Below are positions 50,018 to 59,248 of a stretch of DNA of 64,000 nucleotides, one piece after another. Position 1 is the stretch's first letter, and each line of letters opens with the position of its first letter. The notes beneath the pieces are model-generated. The model was given only the letters and a program-made list of their open reading frames with translations. It did not search any database and had not been told where the DNA came from. A program made the position numbers and the translations under genes. The DNA lies in contig JAUSOF010000009.1 in assembly GCA_030656145.1 (NCBI GenBank), positions 24,852 through 88,851 of the forward strand. Direction: 5' to 3'. This DNA is from Pseudomonas sp. (GTDB lineage: Bacteria > Pseudomonadota > Gammaproteobacteria > Pseudomonadales > Pseudomonadaceae).

Positions 50018-53000
50018 TCATCCCTGCACCCTCAATGCGCCTACAAACTCAGCCGCCGTGATATCAGCAGCACCGTGCAACATGTCCTGAGCCAAATCCC
50101 TACGCTTTTCCAGCAAATCGTTCAGCGTTGCTTCAAACGTTTGGATACCCGAGTCAATAACCGTTGGGTAATACACATACACATCCTTCTCCTGGCCAAT
50201 TCGATAGGCGCGGTCTGTCGCCTGATCCTCTTTGGCCGGGTTCCAGCAACGAGTGAAATGGATCACGTGGTTAGCCGCTTGCACGTTCACACCAAAGCCG
50301 ACTGCGACAGTGGAAAGGATTATCACCGAGAAGCCCAGTTGTTCCTGAAACTGATCAATCAGCTTTTGCCGGCTTTGCGCACTCTGGCTGCTGGTGCTGG
50401 TATCACCATTGATAACCGTAGCCTTAAAACCAAAGTGCTCGTGGATGGCATGCTGCACCTCACGCTGGATGTCACGTAACTCGCTAAACACAATGACCTT
50501 GTCGCCATTACCCGCACGCTTGATCCCCTCGAGCGTTTGCAGCAGCCACTGCAGCTTGGGCGAGTGATCACGTAGCCGCTGATCGGGTTGCACACTGTAT
50601 GGATGTGCGCAAACCATCTTGAGTTTGTGCAGCAGGCCAAGCATTCCGTTTGCTCGCTGCTCTAGGTGCTCCTGCATTTGCTGTCTCTGGGTGTACTGGG
50701 CTACTTCAGACAAGTACAGATTGCGCTGCAAGGTATGCATCGGCAGGGTCCGGCATGCCTTATCAATCAGTTTGGACGGCAGATCCTTCGCCACATCCTG
50801 TTTAATACGCCTCAACGTTTGCGGCTCAATTAATTTCCGCAACCGCTCTAGAGCTACTGTATCGCGCTCTAAACCTGCCTCAATGGGTCGTTGGTACTCA
50901 CAGCCAAACTGATTCAACCCGCCCAAGAACCCAGGCTGGATAAAGTCAAACAGACACCATAGGTCGATCAATGTGTTCTCGACTGGAGTGCCAGTACAGG
51001 CAACACGGAAACGAGCAGGAATAGCCTTCGCAGCTTGGGTAATCAGCGCAGCCGGGTTCTTGATCTTCTGCGCCTCATCGCAGACAACGATTGCCCACTG
51101 CTGCCTGGCCAAGGAAAGCTCCTGATCACGCAGGGTTTCATAGGTAGTCAGGACAATACGCGCACTGCCAATCCAACCAGGACGCAGTAGGTTCTTAATG
51201 CCTCTAGCTTTGAGGTCATCCGGGATTTCTTCTTTTTTGAACTTCACCGAGCTCAACGCTGATCCATATAGCTTCAGAACAGGCACAGCATCGGCATAGA
51301 AGAAGCGTTCCAGCTCACGCTCCCAGTTATCCAGAAGGGACACCGGGGCCACGATCAACGTGGGCTTATCGTCGGGATTTTTCTCCAGATACCAAACCAA
51401 AAAAGTCAGTAACTGAATGGTCTTACCGAGCCCCATATCGTCAGCCAGCAAGCAACCCGCTACATGGGTTGGCGACAGTCCAAATAGATGTTGCATCCAT
51501 GCCACACCCTGCATCTGATGCTCACGTAACTGGACGTCCGGACGAAGTAATTCAGGTAAGTCCGCATGGGCCGCGTGCCCAGCCAGGAGAGCAACCTCTC
51601 GACGCTCGGCATAGGTAGCCTCTTCGATATTGCTCTGAATCTGCAGCACAGCTCGTGCAGCCTTGGCTGCACCAATCGTCGCAAAAGCCTCTACAGGATT
51701 GAACTTCTTCGCCCATGTATCAAACAGCTGCTCCGCTGCTTTAAGTGGCATCGACATCTCAGAGCCGGGCAGACAAACCGCTTCATCGCCCGCAGCCCGC
51801 GCCTCATCCAGGCGCTGCTCAAATTGGTCAAAATGCTCGCGACTGGTGACGTCCCACTTATTAAGTAGCTCGTCATCGACACCTAGGTTTTTAACCTCGG
51901 CAGGCAACCAATTCTCAGTCGCCTCCTTGACCAAAAACGGAGAGGTGATGTGCTCCGCCTCGCCGATACCAATAACACGGTCGCCATAAGAGGACAGATC
52001 AAACACGGCCTCAAAGGCCTTTCCGTCAGTTTGGTGGTGCCAACTTCGCAACAGCTCCTTGATACCGGTCAGTTGCACTAGGTCGAAATCACTCAACTCC
52101 AGTTCATGCCCCTGCCACGAACTTGCTGGCAAGCCAGCTGCCAGATTCACCTCGAGTGCATTGATAAAAGGTGCCAACTCATGCGGCGCGTTAAAGTTCA
52201 GATGAACCTCAGGCATCGGCGTGGTGGCGATCGGCTCCAGAAGCAGTCCAATGGAATCAATAGTCTTGGCATCGTCAGCAAACGTTGGCTCCAGGCGGAA
52301 CCGATGAAAATAAATCCCTTCCGCGGCTAAGCCTGCCTGGTACTCATCGGGATCGACGACCTTCGCGGCATCATCACCAATAAAGCTGAACGGATTGCGC
52401 AGCAAGGAAACCGCTTCGTCACCGGCTACTCGTCGTCCTGGCAGTGCTCGCACTGACTCCAACACAGCCTTCACTTCAGGCTCGATCAATACATGGGTTA
52501 CCGAGCCATCAGTGCTGGGTACCCGGTAGCTATCCTGTACTTGTTTGTAGGCATCAAAGCTGGCCAACCAATTGCTGGGCTGGCCATCAAAACTAATGTC
52601 CAACTCAATGACAGGAGTATTGCCGACCATCGACTTGCGCGGCTTGAGTTTAAGACTTTGCGGCCTGACCACTACGGTCTTGTCGAGGAAACCATCCATC
52701 CGTGCGCCAGCCCGCTTGGCCAGCTTGCGGATATTTGACCAGCCGAGCTGATTGGTCGTCTCGCCGGGCGAGTCCTGCTGAGCTACATGCAGTGCACGCA
52801 CGGCTTGCAACAACTCCCATACAACGCGTGGTAGCAGCTCTGTTTTCTCTGCATAACGCGCCAGAGCACCTAGGCGATCCAACTCGATTGCTGCACCGCT
52901 AGCCAAGTTATGCCAACTCAGGAATACCTTGAAATCCAAATCTGCCAAACCGCCTTGACTAGCCAGTTGCGGTTGCGACTCAGACGTCGGCGGCAAAGTG

Positions 53001-53263
53001 AGCAGTGACAGGCTGCTAGAGTGCTCGGGGTCATCCAGCAGCTGATAGAGCGAGTCCCACGGCAGCAGCCAACGGTCGCTTAACTGCGAAACAAAATCTT
53101 CCTCAAACAACTGATCTAAGTATGCGGCCAGCTGCCAATAGGCTTCGTCTTCGGCCAAACCGAGCATGAAACAAAGTCCCTGCTCTTCTGCATGCCAAAC
53201 CGCAAACTCTTTACCAGTTTGCTTAACCCGCTGATCTTTCCCTGTAAAAAAACGCTTAAGCAT
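50018..53263 (-). CDS. zorD: Zorya defence helicase/nuclease ZorD
   Basis: SNF2-type effector of type I Zorya, thought to act on phage DNA after the ZorAB motor is triggered. The ATG at 53263 overlaps the zorC stop (TGATG) with GGAGG 5 nt upstream; a TTG four codons earlier is less likely. The 1081-aa protein has a long N-terminal region, Walker A DDMGLGKT (about residue 614), DEAQ Walker B (about 729-732), CTGTPVENTLIDLW, and a C-terminal helicase lobe with VIILSTVAVGFGVNVQAA and DRAYRIGQ. Length matches known type I ZorD (about 1086 aa). Confidence 0.93.
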   Translation of the reverse strand: MLKRFFTGKDQRVKQTGKEFAVWHAEEQGLCFMLGLAEDEAYWQLAAYLDQLFEEDFVSQLSDRWLLPWDSLYQLLDDPEHSSSLSLLTLPPTSESQPQLASQGGLADLDFKVFLSWHNLASGAAIELDRLGALARYAEKTELLPRVVWELLQAVRALHVAQQDSPGETTNQLGWSNIRKLAKRAGARMDGFLDKTVVVRPQSLKLKPRKSMVGNTPVIELDISFDGQPSNWLASFDAYKQVQDSYRVPSTDGSVTHVLIEPEVKAVLESVRALPGRRVAGDEAVSLLRNPFSFIGDDAAKVVDPDEYQAGLAAEGIYFHRFRLEPTFADDAKTIDSIGLLLEPIATTPMPEVHLNFNAPHELAPFINALEVNLAAGLPASSWQGHELELSDFDLVQLTGIKELLRSWHHQTDGKAFEAVFDLSSYGDRVIGIGEAEHITSPFLVKEATENWLPAEVKNLGVDDELLNKWDVTSREHFDQFEQRLDEARAAGDEAVCLPGSEMSMPLKAAEQLFDTWAKKFNPVEAFATIGAAKAARAVLQIQSNIEEATYAERREVALLAGHAAHADLPELLRPDVQLREHQMQGVAWMQHLFGLSPTHVAGCLLADDMGLGKTIQLLTFLVWYLEKNPDDKPTLIVAPVSLLDNWERELERFFYADAVPVLKLYGSALSSVKFKKEEIPDDLKARGIKNLLRPGWIGSARIVLTTYETLRDQELSLARQQWAIVVCDEAQKIKNPAALITQAAKAIPARFRVACTGTPVENTLIDLWCLFDFIQPGFLGGLNQFGCEYQRPIEAGLERDTVALERLRKLIEPQTLRRIKQDVAKDLPSKLIDKACRTLPMHTLQRNLYLSEVAQYTQRQQMQEHLEQRANGMLGLLHKLKMVCAHPYSVQPDQRLRDHSPKLQWLLQTLEGIKRAGNGDKVIVFSELRDIQREVQHAIHEHFGFKATVINGDTSTSSQSAQSRQKLIDQFQEQLGFSVIILSTVAVGFGVNVQAANHVIHFTRCWNPAKEDQATDRAYRIGQEKDVYVYYPTVIDSGIQTFEATLNDLLEKRRDLAQDMLHGAADITAAEFVGALRVQG

Positions 53264-54900
53264 CAAAGCCTCCAAAACGCCAGCGGATTGTTGATAGCAG
53301 GCTTAAAGCCCATTCGCATCAACGCTGTTTTAGCCCGAGCGTCATCACAGGCCAGCCTGATTTGATAAGAGCCACCCTTGCCACGGTGATCGAACACTTG
53401 GTACTGCACGTGCTGCAGTTGCTCGGCCACTTGCTTCTCCAGTGAAGATCCAACAGCTTCTGGTAGCGGTGCAGAGTTACCGTCCAAACGCTGCGGCACG
53501 ATACCAAGCGTGCGCAATGCTGAATCAAACTTGAGTAGCCAGCCCTCCAACAGATTGGCTCGGCGGGGCGCCGGCGAATGCGACATACGCATTAATGCTC
53601 GCCCCTGCTGCTTCAGCTCTGTCGTCAGGCCCAACACACGCTTATCCGGGTTAAACGGTGCCGTATCTGCCTTGTAGACATAGCAAGCATTACCCGTACC
53701 CGAAAACTCGACAAAGAAATAGTTGCCGATCTGTATCACCACCGCGTTGTTGTGGCTAGGCCCACCGGTGAGCTGGCTTAAACGTCCCTTATTCTTCTCG
53801 CGGAAAGCCACGAAATCGCTACCTCGGTCATGCCAGGCATCGCCCCCCATCACAATGCGCGTGTAACTCATCTGATTGGCAAAGCGCAGCCAGTAGAACA
53901 GCCGAGATTGATCAACCTCCGCTTCACCCTTGAGCAACGTAAAAAAATGCTCCAAGTCCTCTTTGGCGAACCAAGCCACCACCATGGCGCACACTGGCTG
54001 CTCCACATATTGCAGCCAAGCATTCTGCTTGGAGCGCATTTGCGGGCTACCCCAGCTATCCAACGCAGCTTGTTTCAGCAGCGAGGACGACTGCTCACGA
54101 TATCGGGAGTTGTAATAGCGCGTCAGGCAAGCACTCAACAGATCATTCATGTAACGAGAATTGAGTCTTCCCATCCCGACTAGATCTGGCAGACGGCGAA
54201 GGAAAACCTCGTCCTCGAGGTTAAATATGCGTGAAAGCAGCACGGCGAAAATACGCCGCCACAACCAGCTGCTATCGGGGATTTGCGCGATGGTTTGCAA
54301 CGCGGAGAGATCGCTTATTTCACCCGCGAGCATTTGCTCGGCAAGCTGCTTACCAGCCTGTTCACTGAATAGCTCAACGTAGCGATCAACGATTCGCGTC
54401 CATTCCTTTTCCCGGCTGAGGCATTGCTTAACCGCTTTGAAGCCTTGATCGATATCGCCGCGCAACACGCACCAGTTGTTGTTGCTGTCAGGCGCTGGCG
54501 AGTCATAACCGAAGTAACTGAAACACAGTGCCAACCAGTCTCGCCGGCTCAACGTTTGCCGCTGGATCCGCTCACTTACCTCCCCATGCACGCGCCCGAA
54601 TAGCTGAGCGTCTTCCAGCAGTGGTGCACACGTATTGACGGAATCCGAGAGGCCGGCAAACACCAAGCGCCACTCGGAGGCATTCAAGGGTTGCTGGCGT
54701 TTGAACTTGCTCAGCGCAGCCAAACGTTTTTCGCGCGGCGGCACCAATGCCACTTCGGCCCGTTCAAATCGGCGCTCCAAGTCTGCGCCAGCCTTGCGCA
54801 AAGAATTGAAATCCACCAACCCGGAGCCCGGCACATTGCTGCGCTGTTTAAGCAGGCCTAGCTCGATTGCAGCCGACAATTTGGAGAGTGAACTGGTCAT
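53263..54900 (-). CDS. zorC: Zorya defence protein ZorC
   Basis: EH_Signature-domain protein of type I Zorya, thought to link the membrane motor to the DNA effector. The ATG at 54900 overlaps the zorB stop (ATGA) and gives 545 aa, near the usual 560. The C-terminal part has the family pattern with a tryptophan-rich WLRFANQMSYTRIVMGG stretch, Glu in FVEFSG and His in MRMSHSP. The N-terminal two-thirds is helical with no recognised motif. It is flanked by zorB and zorD with overlaps on both sides. Confidence 0.92.
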   Translation of the reverse strand: MTSSLSKLSAAIELGLLKQRSNVPGSGLVDFNSLRKAGADLERRFERAEVALVPPREKRLAALSKFKRQQPLNASEWRLVFAGLSDSVNTCAPLLEDAQLFGRVHGEVSERIQRQTLSRRDWLALCFSYFGYDSPAPDSNNNWCVLRGDIDQGFKAVKQCLSREKEWTRIVDRYVELFSEQAGKQLAEQMLAGEISDLSALQTIAQIPDSSWLWRRIFAVLLSRIFNLEDEVFLRRLPDLVGMGRLNSRYMNDLLSACLTRYYNSRYREQSSSLLKQAALDSWGSPQMRSKQNAWLQYVEQPVCAMVVAWFAKEDLEHFFTLLKGEAEVDQSRLFYWLRFANQMSYTRIVMGGDAWHDRGSDFVAFREKNKGRLSQLTGGPSHNNAVVIQIGNYFFVEFSGTGNACYVYKADTAPFNPDKRVLGLTTELKQQGRALMRMSHSPAPRRANLLEGWLLKFDSALRTLGIVPQRLDGNSAPLPEAVGSSLEKQVAEQLQHVQYQVFDHRGKGGSYQIRLACDDARAKTALMRMGFKPAINNPLAFWRL

Positions 54901-55640
54901 TGGGGCATTTCCAGCTGGCACTTTTCCGAAGCGGCCGTGGTAAACACCGGTACATCCTCAGGCGCAGCATCTTCCTTGTCTTTAAGCCCAAAGAACTGCA
55001 TGCGCAGCTCCACTCGGCGGCTTGCCTCTTTGCTGTCTTTCGCATTATTGAAAGACACCCCGCCGGCCAAGAACATTGCGCGAATCTGCTGCTGACGCTC
55101 TGCCGACAAGCCCTGCTGAACCGGGCTGCGGTTATCCAGCAAGCTGCACATAACCCACTCGGAGCGCTGCAGAGAGAGGTGCAGGTTGTACAGGTACGAA
55201 CCATCTGTGTCGGTAAACCCCTCGATCACTACCTGCTTGAACCATTTGCGCCCCTCTTCACTATTGGCGGCATCCAGCACCAATGGCACAACGTCCTGCA
55301 ATGCTTTCTGTCCATGCTCGTTGAGGTAGTACTGGTTGGAGCCAAAGCGCCCTGCCTCACCAAAGCTGATGCGGTTATCCCGACAGTCCACCACGATGGT
55401 GGTATTCAGGTTCTTTGCATGCAGCTGCAATTTCTCACACAGCAGCGAGATCTCCTGGGTGCGTTGCTTCTCGCCTTGCTCGGCATCCGCAATCCGCTGC
55501 GTCACTGAACTCAGCGATGCCACCATCACCACCAGAAACAAAATCATCATCGCGGTCATCAGATCAGCGAAGGAGATCCAAAACGGTTTCTCTCCCTCGT
55601 CCCTGGCGCGCGCGGTTGAGGCTATCTGTTTGCCAAACAT
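54897..55640 (-). CDS. zorB: Zorya membrane motor stator ZorB (MotB-like)
   Basis: MotB-like subunit that forms an ion-driven motor with ZorA and anchors to peptidoglycan. The 247-aa protein has one N-terminal membrane helix (about 23-47) carrying Asp26 in SFADLMTAMM, the position of the essential ion-carrying aspartate of ZorB, then a periplasmic OmpA-like domain with EGFTDTDGSYLYNLHLSLQR. It lies 14 bp after zorA and overlaps zorC. Confidence 0.95.
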   Translation of the reverse strand: MFGKQIASTARARDEGEKPFWISFADLMTAMMILFLVVMVASLSSVTQRIADAEQGEKQRTQEISLLCEKLQLHAKNLNTTIVVDCRDNRISFGEAGRFGSNQYYLNEHGQKALQDVVPLVLDAANSEEGRKWFKQVVIEGFTDTDGSYLYNLHLSLQRSEWVMCSLLDNRSPVQQGLSAERQQQIRAMFLAGGVSFNNAKDSKEASRRVELRMQFFGLKDKEDAAPEDVPVFTTAASEKCQLEMPQ

Positions 55641-55654
55641 ACGCTAAGCCTCCG

Positions 55655-57850
55655 TTACTTCTTCTGGACTCGTTCCATGATGTCGCTGAAGTCGTCCAGG
55701 CTCTCACGTACCGCCTCAACGCCCCCGGCCAAACTGGTCACCACCTTATCCAGCTCCGTATCCAGGCTGCCCAGGGTGTGGCGCAAACTGCGGTCCATCC
55801 CGTCGGTGAACTCACCAAAACCTTTACCCAGCACGCCACTGATATTTTCCAGGTACTCGCTAACCTCTCGGTTAAGTGCCTGCATGCGTTCGCTTTGCTG
55901 CTTGAGGTCTTGAATAAACTGGTTGCGTCCTGCCGCTTCGGTGTGGGCACTAGCAACCACACCCTCAATAACCGCCAGGGTTTTGTTCAAGGCCTCGCGA
56001 TTATTGCGGTAATCGGCAACCACGCTATTGAGCTCACGCGATGCCCCCACCAATTCGGCACCAGCCCCTTGCACTGCACCTAATACGCCGGCAGTCGCTT
56101 CGTTGGCTTGGCTAACGCTTTGCCCGGCACTTTCAAAACGCTCTGCCGCAACCCGCATTTTGTCCGCCCCCAACTGCATGCTCTGCAGATGTCGCTCGGT
56201 TTGTTCGCTCAGAGCTTTGACCGTGTCGTGCGCAGCACCCTGTTGTTCGGCCACGGCATCCAGCAAGGTTTTCACCTGCTCATCCAACCCCCCAACCAAC
56301 TGGCGGGTACCTTGATGCAACTCGGCCTGCGCCACACGGCTTGACTGCTCCAGTTGCGACTGCCCGCTTTCAAGCTGCTTGAAGACCGCACCTAACTGCT
56401 CGCCCAGCACATCCACCGAACCGGCAATCTTGGCCATGGTGTCTTGCTGGCCTTGGCCAATGTTCTGCTTGATGGTTTCGACAAAGGCCAGCAGGTTCTC
56501 GGCCATGACCTGTTGCCGCACCTCGCTTTCTGCAAAAAGTTTTTCCAGCTGCTGTGCCATACGCTCGCCAGCACCTTCGCCTTCGCTGCTGATACGGGCG
56601 ATGGATGCCTGCAAGTTGGCGAGCATTTCGTTCATGCCGGCTTGCATGCTGTTTTGCCCGGCCTGCATATCGGTCAACAACTGGCCAATCATGCTGGCGC
56701 TGCTTTGTGAGGACGACTCACCGGCCGAACGCATGTCCTGAATCAAGCTGCTAAAGCCCTCTTGCATCGACTGCATAGCTGCAACCGACTGCCCCATCAT
56801 CTCGTTCATGCCCGTGAATTGCTGGCCGAAGGTGTTTTCCAGCTTGCTCATAAAGGCCACTAGCACCTCCTGCAGGAGGTTCTGCACCTGGCCGCTCTGC
56901 TCGCCGCTGGCAGACTGCACCGCACCAGCGATCTGCTCTAACGGCGCCTTCAAACTTTTTTCGATAGCACCGCCAATCTGTTCAGCCAGCGCCTGGCCAG
57001 AGTCGCGATAACTGCTAGAAAGGGTTTCAGCCAACTTGAGGTTTTCCCGCACCTGGGTATCCACCAGGTTCTGCAGCATTTCGCGCAGGTCCGTCACCAG
57101 GCTGTCCTTTAGCTGACGAGTCTGGATCGAGCTCTCGTTGCTCGACTTCACCAACTCTGCCAGGTATTCCTCACCCACCCCGCTATCGAACAACCCATCG
57201 ATGCTTTCGGTCAGCGACTCCAGATGCTGGTAACACCGCCCAAGACGCCACTTCTCCGTCAGGGTTACTGCAATAGAAGCGAGGATCGAAACGAACGACC
57301 CCAGAAAGGCGAACAACACATCCTTAAGCAGCGTGTCGACGCTGGCATTGACCTGCTCCGGCGTACTCGGGTCAAAGTGCTGCAGCCCAAGCATCAAACC
57401 AAAAAAAGTCCCGACAATCCCAAGACCGGTAAGGATGCCGGGCAAGTGCTTGTAGAACTCTGTGACCAGCGGTGTCTCCACTACATTCTGCGAGGTGAAG
57501 AAGTTCGCAGCCCCCGCAGTCGCCCTAGAGCGCAACAGGCGCTGCTCGCCGTCGCGCAGCTCGTACTGGTTATGCAGGGTTTCCGCATACTCGCGCCAGG
57601 CATGCTCCAGGCTATGCCCCTTGAATAGCTGCTCCAGCTCCCGACGCCTTAGCGCGGGGGCAACTTCGCCAGCTGCCGTGATCTGCCGCGTCAGCTTTTT
57701 CAGCCGGCTGCTCAGCAGGAACGAGCGCAGAAAGTAGTGAATGCCATACAGCAGGCACAGCACCACCACCAGGCTGACCACAAAGACCGGAGCCAACAGT
57801 TGGGCCGAGGTGGCGTTGCTCCACAGGTTCAATAACGTCGAAATATCCAT
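55655..57850 (-). CDS. zorA: Zorya membrane motor protein ZorA (MotA-like with long tail)
   Basis: MotA-like subunit of the Zorya motor. The 731-aa protein has membrane segments near residues 17-42, 149-172 and 188-215 (the middle one with GILTGLGIVGTFFGLMLGL, a MotA/TolQ/ExbB signature), followed by about 500 residues of glutamine/alanine-rich coiled coil forming the cytoplasmic tail thought to transmit the infection signal. Length matches E. coli ZorA (about 729 aa). It begins 75 bp after the hsdS stop and is first in the zorABCD run. Confidence 0.95.
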   Translation of the reverse strand: MDISTLLNLWSNATSAQLLAPVFVVSLVVVLCLLYGIHYFLRSFLLSSRLKKLTRQITAAGEVAPALRRRELEQLFKGHSLEHAWREYAETLHNQYELRDGEQRLLRSRATAGAANFFTSQNVVETPLVTEFYKHLPGILTGLGIVGTFFGLMLGLQHFDPSTPEQVNASVDTLLKDVLFAFLGSFVSILASIAVTLTEKWRLGRCYQHLESLTESIDGLFDSGVGEEYLAELVKSSNESSIQTRQLKDSLVTDLREMLQNLVDTQVRENLKLAETLSSSYRDSGQALAEQIGGAIEKSLKAPLEQIAGAVQSASGEQSGQVQNLLQEVLVAFMSKLENTFGQQFTGMNEMMGQSVAAMQSMQEGFSSLIQDMRSAGESSSQSSASMIGQLLTDMQAGQNSMQAGMNEMLANLQASIARISSEGEGAGERMAQQLEKLFAESEVRQQVMAENLLAFVETIKQNIGQGQQDTMAKIAGSVDVLGEQLGAVFKQLESGQSQLEQSSRVAQAELHQGTRQLVGGLDEQVKTLLDAVAEQQGAAHDTVKALSEQTERHLQSMQLGADKMRVAAERFESAGQSVSQANEATAGVLGAVQGAGAELVGASRELNSVVADYRNNREALNKTLAVIEGVVASAHTEAAGRNQFIQDLKQQSERMQALNREVSEYLENISGVLGKGFGEFTDGMDRSLRHTLGSLDTELDKVVTSLAGGVEAVRESLDDFSDIMERVQKK

Positions 57851-57925
57851 TTTCCCTAACCTTGTTTATTCGTTGGCAGCGGGTCTCTGTGAACCCTGTA
57901 ATTGCTCGGCGCTAGCTGTATTGCC

Positions 57926-59248
57926 TTAACCGGGTTCAGCCAGCATTGCTTCAGCATCCGGCAGACGCAGTTGGCCGGAGATCAGGCGGGGTAAGAGGGT
58001 GTCGCGCAGTTGGGTGAGGGTTTGGGCTTGGCGTTCGTTTTCGATCAAGCGCTTAAACAGCGGATCGGCAATGTTTGCAAAGGCATCCAAAACTCCAACC
58101 GACGGCACTAACGCCGGGATCGGCCGGAAGGCTTTTTTACTGATTTCCATAAAAGTCGAGCCATTGGCACGACCTTTAATGCCTTCCATGTTCTGCCGAC
58201 ACCAGAACAGCATGTACAACGGCGACAGCTGGCCTGCAGGCGGTATAGCGATGTAACCCTGATTAACCGCAATTGGCATTTGGGCAATGGCCAAATAGCC
58301 AATGGGAGCCCGGGAAGACAATAGCAGCGTGCCAGCAGGCAACAACCCCGAACTGACCTTCGCCAGACCTAAAGCGGAGAGCTTGCGTTCGGTCCGCAGC
58401 AGTACTGGTGATTGCAGTCCTGACAAGTCTTTAGGTGTGGTCCATGCATGTTCGGCTGGCTCCCAATAATTGGGTTCCTTGGTATCTGGCGTACCGCCAC
58501 CAAGGCATTCGACAGCATCCCCAATCGGCTTAACAAACCACCCCTTCGGCACCAACCCCAGTTCGGACTCTTCGAAGCTGTCGGGGAACAGGGCGGCGGT
58601 GGGGGCGTCCATGGCTTGGGGTTCAAGCCCTTCGGCCTTGGCGCGCACGGGGTCGAAATCGACGAACCAGGATTTGAACAGCGCCTGGGCGATTGCTTCC
58701 AGGGTGGCGTTGGTTTCGCGTAGCAGGGTGATGCGGTCGTCGAGTCCGCCAAGTAAAAGTGCAATTTCTTTCTGTGCCGCCATTGGAGGTATGGTCAGCT
58801 CAAAATGAGGTATTTCTCTGCACTTGAGGCTGTCGAATACAGCGCCAACATTTATGTACTTACTAACCTGCTCCCACCAATCAGGGCTACGGATTAACCA
58901 TCGCAAAAATCCGGGATAGATTTTTTTCCCATCGGAACGCAACACAACTAAATTTTGCCCAATTGCACAATCAAGTCCCTTCGGAATGACTGCGCTATCC
59001 CCAGAGTTGCAGCGTCTAACCACGACCACATCATCAACTTTTGGCTTTAGCTTTTTCGTCCACAGCGCAAAGTCTTCAGCAGATATCCTGCGAACTCCTT
59101 CAAGTTCAATTCGTCCATTTTTTAGCTGCGGTATAGCGATGTAGGGGTAGCCAAAATCTGCAGCCGGCGGAGTGCGGTGGTCGCAATCAATCAGTGTGAC
59201 CCCGGCCTGTTTGAGACTCATCCGACTCCAGCTCAAGTCAAAACTCAT
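57926..59248 (-). CDS. hsdS: Type I restriction enzyme, specificity subunit HsdS
   Basis: DNA-recognition subunit. The 440-aa protein contains two target-recognition domains (about 1-150 and 215-375) separated by conserved helices (AAQKEIALLLGGLDDRITLL, LFKSWFVDFDPVRAKAEG), with a second helical repeat at the end (TQLRDTLLPRLISGQLRL). The recognised sequence cannot be deduced. Its ATG overlaps the hsdM end by 11 bp, so HsdM and HsdS are coupled. hsdR is not next to it but lies beyond the Zorya and accessory genes. Confidence 0.95.
   Translation of the reverse strand: MSFDLSWSRMSLKQAGVTLIDCDHRTPPAADFGYPYIAIPQLKNGRIELEGVRRISAEDFALWTKKLKPKVDDVVVVRRCNSGDSAVIPKGLDCAIGQNLVVLRSDGKKIYPGFLRWLIRSPDWWEQVSKYINVGAVFDSLKCREIPHFELTIPPMAAQKEIALLLGGLDDRITLLRETNATLEAIAQALFKSWFVDFDPVRAKAEGLEPQAMDAPTAALFPDSFEESELGLVPKGWFVKPIGDAVECLGGGTPDTKEPNYWEPAEHAWTTPKDLSGLQSPVLLRTERKLSALGLAKVSSGLLPAGTLLLSSRAPIGYLAIAQMPIAVNQGYIAIPPAGQLSPLYMLFWCRQNMEGIKGRANGSTFMEISKKAFRPIPALVPSVGVLDAFANIADPLFKRLIENERQAQTLTQLRDTLLPRLISGQLRLPDAEAMLAEPG

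Noticed and set aside
52120..52140. REP-like string (CTTGCTGGCAAGCCAGC) inside zorD
   Set aside because: Lacks the full 16-bp REP core and the inverted partner, and it encodes residues that fit the protein; probably chance.
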